Shown here: piece after piece, positions 57,536-64,000 of the stretch | Numbering within the stretch: position 1 is the stretch's first letter | Layout: each line of letters begins with the position of its first letter | Assembly (NCBI GenBank): GCA_030386875.1 | Contig: CM059562.1 | Coordinates: 76,380,095 to 76,444,094, forward strand | Direction: 5' to 3' | Length of the DNA stretch: 64,000 nucleotides | DNA from: Morinoia aosen | Lineage: Eukaryota > Arthropoda > Malacostraca > Amphipoda > Talitridae | The notes under the pieces: generated by a model | What the model saw: the letters and a program-made list of their open reading frames with translations, nothing else | Databases searched by the model: none | What the model was told of the DNA's origin: nothing | Made by a program: the position numbers and the translations under genes

Positions 57536-57960
57536 CTTGGTGAAAGATGATATTTGGGCAATTTGGTACAGGCTGAAATGGTTCTTTGGATAACAGTATG
57601 TAGGAGCATACAGCGATCACTTGGTGGAGGGTGATATTTGGGTTACTTGGTAGAGGTTGAAGTGCTTATTTAAGCTACATGATGAAAAACGATATCGCAA
57701 TGACTTGGTGGAAGTTGATATTTGGGTGACTCAAAAGAGCCTCAAGTGGTTATTTAAGTGACGAGAGATAGGGCATTGACTTAGTGAAATCCAATATTGC
57801 ACCGACATGGTAGAGGTTGAAGTAGATATTGAATACTTTGATTAAAATGGATACTGCAAGGATTTTGTGAAATTGCATATTACGATTACCTAGAAGAGGG
57901 GATTGTGGTAGAGATTTGGTAGAAACCGACTTAGCGATGACTTGGTTAAGGGGAAAGTAA
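57536..57960. repeat. Degenerate ~25-35-bp repeat
   Basis: GACTTGGTGRAAG, TTGATATTTGGGTGAC, TGGTAGAGGTTGAAGTG and GTTATTTAAG recur in varying order from about 57536. Copies are strongly diverged, so the exact unit is uncertain; a composite of two ~30-bp subunits fits best. Confidence 0.6.
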
Positions 57961-59041
57961 GCACAGATATGATAAAGGGATGCTGTGGAGAAGAATAATG
58001 TTATTGTAGGTGGAAGTGAGAATGTAGAAGGAAAGAGAGAAGAGCAATGATGATGACAATGGTTGTGGAAGTGTGGGTTGGAATGGTCAGTAAAGGATGT
58101 GGTAGAAGAAGAATCATTGAGATGGTAGATGGTAGAGCATCGAGTTGGAATCAGTAAAGTTACACATAAAGGTTCTTTGAGAAGTGGTGGCTGTGAGTGA
58201 GAAAAGAGTTAAGGCTCATTCTATGAATTTGCGTGAACTGAATTCCCCAGGAATTTGAAATGAAATGTGAATGTTTACTTGATTGACAGACCCCATCACC
58301 ACCGTTTATATGCTACGCGCTATTAAGACAAGGTCATTATCAAATTCAATTTAATAACACGGTAACAAAATACCTTTCAGTCTGTGAACTAAACTTCATA
58401 GTCCCAACTTTTCTTGAAGTTATGTAAAGATAAATATACAACGGGTGAATCCTTGTGGAGTAGATTGTAAATGGTTGATTTATAAGCCCATTTTTCTCTT
58501 TTATTTTGTAAAGAAATTTTCCCTGTCAACAAACCGAAGGAGAATTGAAAAATTGTTTTTGGTTTAATTTCAAAAATGCAAGGAAAGGAGTCAAATCGCT
58601 TTTTTATAAAATAAATACCTTCATTGACTTTTAGCTTACTTTTTAGTAGAAAGCTAAAGTTTTCCTCTGCATCAGTAGGATCATACGAATCTTCTAATTT
58701 CAGGGAAAATGCATTTCTAAATATTATAAATTGTATTCAAAACATACGTTTGAAATTACCAATTCCATGGAAGCATTCACTTAACAAAAAATTAAAATTG
58801 ACTTAGGAAAACTAATCAAAATATTCATTTTTTCTAGTGCAATAAAAAAAATTCTGAGAATGTAAAAACAACTGAAATCGGTTCATAAGTTAGAGAATTA
58901 TTTACCAGCAAAGAGAGAGCTCGGGTTTTCGAGGGAAGTCCTGCATTGTGAAGTCCCTAAAGGAAATCAAAAGCATCAAAGAAAATAAAAGCAGAAAAAT
59001 CCATTATGGAGAATCGAGAATCACAACATCCTTCATAGGTT
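57961..59041. other. Purine-rich then AT-rich DNA, no gene seen
   Basis: 57960-58200 is G/A-rich with TGGTAGA and TGGAAGTG motifs, perhaps an old extension of the preceding repeat. The remainder is AT-rich without features. Confidence 0.4.
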
Positions 59042-59810
59042 ATCGCATGACAATCTGCTAAATATAATCACAGCATGACAATCCACCGAGCAGAATCACA
59101 GCATGACAATCAACCGAGCAGAATCACAGCATGACAATCCACCGAGCAGAATCACAGCATGACAATCCACCGAGCAGAATCACAGCATGACAATCCACCG
59201 AGCAGAATCACATCATGACAATCCACCAAGCAGAATCACAGCATGACAATCTACCGAGCAGAATCGCAGCATGACAATCCACCGAGTAGAATCACAGCAT
59301 GACAATCCACCGAGCAGAATCACAGCATGACAATCCACCGAGCAGAATCACAGCATGACAATCCACCGAGCAGAATCACAGCATGACAATCCACCGAGCA
59401 GAATCACAGCATGACAATCTACCGAGCAGAATCACAGCATTACAATCCACCGAGTAGAATCACAGCATGACAATCCACCGAGCAGAATCACAGCATGACA
59501 ATCAACCGAGCAGAATCACAGCAGGACAATCCACCGAGCAGAATCACAGCAGGACAATCCACCGAGCAGAATCACAGCATGACAATCCACCGAGCAGAAT
59601 CACAGCAGGACAATCAACCGAGCAGAATCACAGCAGGACAATCCACCGAGCAGAATATCACAGCATGACAATCCACCGAGCAGAATCACAGCAGGACAAT
59701 CAACCGAGCAGAATCACAGCATGATAATCCACTGAGCAGAATCACAACGTGACAATCCACCGAGCAGAATCACAGCAGGACAACCCACCAAGCAGAATCA
59801 CGGCATGACA
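59042..59810. repeat. 28-bp minisatellite, ~27 copies
   Basis: The unit contains CACAGCATGACAATCCACCG and AGCAGAAT. Variants are AGCAGGACAATC, ATCAACCG, ACCGAGTAG and one 2-bp insertion at about 59656 (AGAATATCACAG). Both edges are diverged. As 28 is one more than a multiple of three, the plus frames stay open where no variant stop occurs (59467-59724). Confidence 0.97.
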
Positions 59811-59967
59811 AATATCTGATAGAAATCAAAATCATGCACTTTTTAAGGAGAATCCCAGCATTACAATCCTATAAGAATATCCCCTGAAGTATTCAAAGCA
59901 GCTGATCAACTCTCCATCCACACAGCATCTCGGGATTGTTGTCTGGAAGTAGCACTGGGATTCTAGT

Positions 59968-60222
59968 TTACGACAGTAACTTCGGACCCCAAATCAAGTT
60001 AAGATTTAAAATCCATCTCTGAGGTGACAATGCTCCCCTCAAGTCACTTTACGACTAGCATTCGTACCCCAAGTCTAGTTGAGATTTTCAATCTGTCTGT
60101 GAGGTAACAATGCTGCCCTCATGCCACTTTACGAATAACATTCGAACCCAAAACCTAGTTCAGATTTAAAATCCGTCTGTGAAATGACAATGCTCCCCTC
60201 AAGTCACTTTACGAGTAACAGA
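59968..60222. repeat. 80-bp tandem repeat, ~3.2 copies
   Basis: TTTACGA marks the units at 59968, 60049, 60129 and 60209. Each contains AGATTTAAAATCCRTCTGTG and GACAATGCTCCCCTCAAGTC. Copies are about 80-85 percent alike. The unit is unrelated to the 80-bp repeat at 53.9 kb. Confidence 0.9.
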
Positions 60223-60334
60223 AGCTTCACTGGCGCCTGAAATTCATGCTGATTTGGCTTATGTTGCTGCTCAAGTTTCACACAAGTATCCTAATTTGGC
60301 TCGTTGCATGCAACACCGAAATCTTACTTAAAGC

Positions 60335-60745
60335 TACTCTTGTTATGCATACCTTTCTTTGTTGTAACTCTGACTGATGACAGACTTGCAGCTAGTGGCC
60401 AGCGTTCCCAAGTATTGTTTTAACTGTGCAAGTTTGACTAGAAACTACCCTTGTCTTGTATGCCGTTCCTTGCTATAACTCCAATTGATCACTGACTTGC
60501 AGTTCTTGCTAGCGTTCTTCAGTATTATTCTACTGTGCAAGATTGACTAGTGGCTGCTCTAGTCATATGTGTCTTTCCTAGCATAACTCTAACTGACTTG
60601 CAGTTCTTGCCAGCGTTCTTCGGTATTATTTAACTGAGCAAGATTGATTAATGGCTTCCGTTGTCAAGGGTGTTTTTCCTTGCTATAGCTCCAAATGATC
60701 ACCAACTTACAGCAGGTGGCCAGCAGTCTTCAATTTCGTTCAACT
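60335..60745. repeat. ~107-bp tandem repeat, 4 diverged copies
   Basis: GACTTGCAGTTCTTGCYAGC or related text occurs at about 60383, 60493, 60595 and 60704, followed by GTTCTTCRGTATTATT and, further on, GCAAGATTGACTA and CCTTGCTATAACTC. Spacing is 110, 102 and 109 bases. Confidence 0.8.
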
Positions 60746-61639
60746 GCTCAGTTAGAGCATCTCGAAATATCGATTCACCTCACCGAATTTAAAGGCCAAA
60801 GAAAGCCTATCACAGAAATCAAACAGGTCGGTCTTATTTTAGGTCTACCTGCTCTACAGTAAACAGACTTGCGCTCGTATCGCATCACACAACCATATTA
60901 GAACTGACATGTTTCGAGTATGGTAAACTGTCACCTTTACTGTGAGGTATTAATAATTGCCTACGCGTTTGTTCGTTAGGCCTTTTTGTCATGAAGTCTT
61001 GATATACTAACGTGAACAATAAAAGAGTGTTGACTTATTATTATGATCTACTTTTGGTTATGGAAGCTTAGGAAATTTTGTGTGGGCTGGATCTAATAGA
61101 GAATTCTAATTCTATATTGCCATTTAATTTTTCACCATCTCTTTAACAAAAACTACAATTCATGATAGATATTTTCGTCGTGTTGTTTCTCCATTACTCT
61201 CATGATCAGTTTGTTCAGTAAAAATTGATGCAAGCATCATTTCACAAACGTGCGATGCTTATGTAACTTAAATTCTGGGTAAACGAACCAACGCAAAAGC
61301 ATACAAAAATTTGTTGTTTACAGACTCTGAGTACTTGTAATTAAACCGGAAATCACAAACACAATTCAATTCGTTCAATAAAGTTCCTATGCAATTTTAC
61401 TGTGTCTGTCGTTGTTTTTAACAAAGTGCATTAGACTAACTTGTATTCAATTCGGAGCTTCGTTGACCGGCTTCCCGAAATGAGCTAGATGAGAAGACCG
61501 TGAAGATGCAGTCTGCTGTTTGGCGAAATTTTTGCGCACCTCGAGCAGGTTTCGTGTAAATCAATTAGACGAGTTCCGGAAATGTGGCAATGGGGGAGTG
61601 ATACGCGTAAAATTCCGGGTTGGGGTGAGGGGTTGAGTG
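60746..61639. other. AT-rich DNA, no gene seen
   Basis: No recognisable feature. A GC-richer edge (about 61450-61640) precedes the G-rich array. Confidence 0.4.
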
Positions 61640-62547
61640 GTGACGGGATGGGGATGAGCAATTGGAAGGATGGGAGGGGAGTGACCAGCTGTAGTGACGT
61701 GATGGGAGTGACAAACTAGGATGACGGGAGGGGAGTGACCAGCTGGAGTGACGGGAGGGGAGTGACCAGCTGGAGTGACGGGAGGGGAGTGACCAGCTGG
61801 AGTGACGGGAGGGGAGTGACCAGCTGGAGTGACGGGAGGGGAGTGACCAGCTGGGATGACGGGATGGGAGTGACCAGCTGGAGTGACGGGAGGGGAGTGA
61901 CCAGCTTAAATGACGGGAGGGGAGTGACCAGCTGGAGTGACGGGAGGGGAGTGACCAACTAGGATGACGGGAGGGGAATGACCAACTGGAGTGGCGGGAG
62001 GGGAGTGACCAGCTGGAGTGACGGGAGGGGAGTGACCAGCTGGAGTGACGGGAGGGGAGTGACCTACTAGGATGACGGGAGGGGAATGACCAACTGGAGT
62101 GACGGGAGGGGAGTGACCAGCTGTAGTGACGTGATGGGAGTGACAAACTAGGATGACGGGAGGGGAGTGACCAGCTGGAGTGACGGGAGGGGAGTGACCA
62201 GCTGGAGTGACGGGAGGGGAGTGACCAGCTGGAGTGACGGGAGGGGAGTGACCAGCTGGGATGACGGGATGGGAGTGACCAGCTGGAGTGACGGGAGGGG
62301 AGTGACCAGCTTAAATGACGGGAGGGGAGTGACCAGCTGGAGTGACGGGAGGGGAGTGACCAACTAGGATGACGGGAGGGGAATGACCAACTGGAGTGGC
62401 GGGAGGGGAGTGACCAGCTGGAGTGACGGGAGGGGAGTGACCAGCTGGAGTGACGGGAGGGGAGTGACCAACTAGGATGACGGGAGGGGAATGACCAACT
62501 GGAGTGGCGGGAGGGGAGTGACCAACTGGAGTAGCGGGAGGGGAACG
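61640..62547. repeat. 27-bp G-rich minisatellite, ~34 copies, with a ~432-bp block duplication
   Basis: The unit contains GGGAGGGGAGTGACCAGCTG and GAGTGAC. A rare variant, ACAAACTAGG, occurs at 61711 and again at 62143, exactly 16 units apart; CTTAAATGACGGG occurs at 61905 and 62310 (15 units), so one unit was lost or gained after duplication. As 27 is nine codons, frames persist in phase: minus 61565-62146 (193 codons, LPSRHSSWS repeats) and plus TSWSDGRGV repeats. GGGAGGGGAG runs give G-quadruplex potential on the plus strand. Confidence 0.97.
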
Positions 62548-64000
62548 AATGATCAGCTGATGAAATGTGGTATGAAAGATTATGCGTTGAGGGAGAAGAG
62601 AGTTAGTGAGACGAGTCGGAGGAATGAGGGGAAGGTGGGAAGCAACAAGTTTGGCGTCATTTACAGTGTACGAGAACTTAATTTTGTCTGAACTGTACAT
62701 TACTCTGAAGATGATAAGCAAATCAATGAACGAAAACTGAATTTTTTAATTTTGTAAGGTGGTAGCTTATTGGTGTCTTATTGATCTGCGCATAAAAATA
62801 ACGCACCACCGAAAATGCAGCTCATCCTAAAGTAATATACTATTTCAATTCAAGTAATTCATTGAATTCGAGTGATTCATTTAGCATTGAATTAACAATG
62901 TAATTCGATGTCAACATATGGGTAACTCAAGATCTATGTCAAAAAATTATTATGTGTACTAGATCCGCATTTGAACGACAAAAGGGTTTGGAAATTAAGC
63001 ATCCGTCCCTGACCTCAGCTGCAGCAAATGTAGCTGAAAGTTTGGTTTGTTACCATTTTATTTCCGTGCATCCTACGGAGAAAAAAACGATATTTCACCT
63101 GATGCAAACTTCAACTCCCACCGAACCAAATAAGTCGTCGTCATTCAACGAGTTCGATGCTTGAAATAAGCCATGAATAGTTTACCGTGGTCCAGTTTTT
63201 GTTAGAATAAGTCGTGGCTCACATGAGTTTATTTAAAATAATTCGATGATTAATTGTAATTCAATAGTTTGTAAAACGGAAACTAAGCAGCGAAAACACA
63301 AATTAATGAGTTTAATTAGAATGCTAATAATGATGAATGCACGAGATGAACAGTTACTACATTGAACTGCGTTACAGCGCACTCATACGGTAATATTGCA
63401 TTCCAATATTTCCATTAGGAACAAGCCTAGTGCGCAGTAGCAGACCTAAATATCACCGCAAGACACGGGTGTACAGGAGTAAGCGCTCAGAGTATATCAT
63501 TGAGATAAAAAACATTTTATTTTCATTTCCAATAAAGTATAACGTGAAATGTTGATACATAGGTTTTCAGCATCTGTTGATACAGATGCCGACAACAAAC
63601 ATCAATCTCCAATAAACTCGTCTTTTGAATAACTGAGAGGTGCTCATAATCGTCCCATCGCAACGCCCTCGTAAAAATGAAGTCGAGGCATTCATGTGCC
63701 CCGAACTTATCGTCAGAAGGAAGGAATTAACTTGAATGCGAAGAGGAGCTCACGTCGAGGCTTCAGAGTGTTTGTTTATTCCGCTCAAATAGGACGGGAA
63801 GTCACCGGCCGGTCATCAAAGGCCCCTTCGCTAGCTATTGAATACGTCTGCGCTGAGGACCATTTTCTAATAGGATAATAAGTCGAGAATTTCATCACAG
63901 GGAGACTCGAGCGCCCGTGAAATTAAAAATGAAAGTCCGAAACACGCAGCAGCTCAGCGCAGCTCCTGGAGGCACACTCAAGTATGCTGGAAGTGGGTGG
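62548..64000. other. Single-copy DNA to the window end, no gene recognised
   Basis: AT-rich to about 63640. Beyond that it becomes GC-richer with dense, unrepeated text (GTCACCGGCCGGTCATCAAA near 63800 and GCAGCAGCTCAGCGCAGCTC near 63945), which might be regulatory or the edge of a gene outside the window. Frames at 62952-63164 and 63696-63878 are short and unassigned. Confidence 0.35.

Noticed and set aside
61565..62146. 193-codon frame with LPSRHSSWS repeats
   Set aside because: The 27-bp unit is nine codons, so any stop-free phase stays open. The opposite strand is open too.

Overview
The window looks like nuclear DNA from a metazoan, most likely an invertebrate and plausibly an arthropod with a large, repeat-rich genome. 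The reasons are its AT-rich background, the absence of any dense bacterial-style gene layout, short eukaryotic-type DNA transposon remnants (a TTAA-flanked piggyBac-type MITE pair, a mariner-type MITE, long inverted-repeat foldback elements), and an exceptional density of unrelated minisatellites. I recognise no protein-coding gene, rRNA or tRNA. The longest open frames lie inside tandem arrays and are produced by the repeats. The only long non-repetitive frame (189 codons, 3043-3612) matches no family I know. The window is best read as intergenic or intronic DNA.

Layout. 1-24.6 kb is mostly single-copy AT-rich DNA. It holds short, diverged tandem repeats (71, 30, 72, 80-90, 54, 85 and 128 bp units), a perfect ten-copy 25-bp minisatellite (9086-9335), a foldback element whose two arms carry inverted copies of the same 21-bp minisatellite (12508-13775), and two 229-bp copies of one piggyBac-type MITE (5530-5758 and 20497-20725). 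The second copy is inserted inside an older tandem repeat. 24.6-41.1 kb is a cluster of about ten back-to-back minisatellite arrays with unrelated units: 53, 32, 12, 16, 17, 13, 23, 27/28, 20 and 29 bp. Together they fill most of 16 kb. Several have internal higher-order structure, such as a 5-unit 265-bp super-repeat and 530-bp and 724-bp block duplications.

41.1-64 kb returns to AT-rich DNA. It contains an inverted dimer of a terminal-inverted-repeat element (48454-48996), a putative 1.7-kb element with terminal inverted repeats (49518-51252), a degenerate Glu/Ala/Val/Lys-coding-like repeat broken by stops and frameshifts (51.4-52.3 kb), a mariner-type MITE (56719-56917), and further arrays of 80, 31, 28, 80, about 107 and 27 bp units. 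By rough addition, tandem repeats make up about 30 percent of the window.

No genes work together here. What stands out is repeat biology: three-frame-open arrays, nested insertions, long palindromes that could make hairpin RNA, and GC-rich islands that repeatedly lie directly beside the arrays. All unit lengths and offsets were counted by eye from the sequence. Family assignments of mobile elements rest on terminal motifs only.
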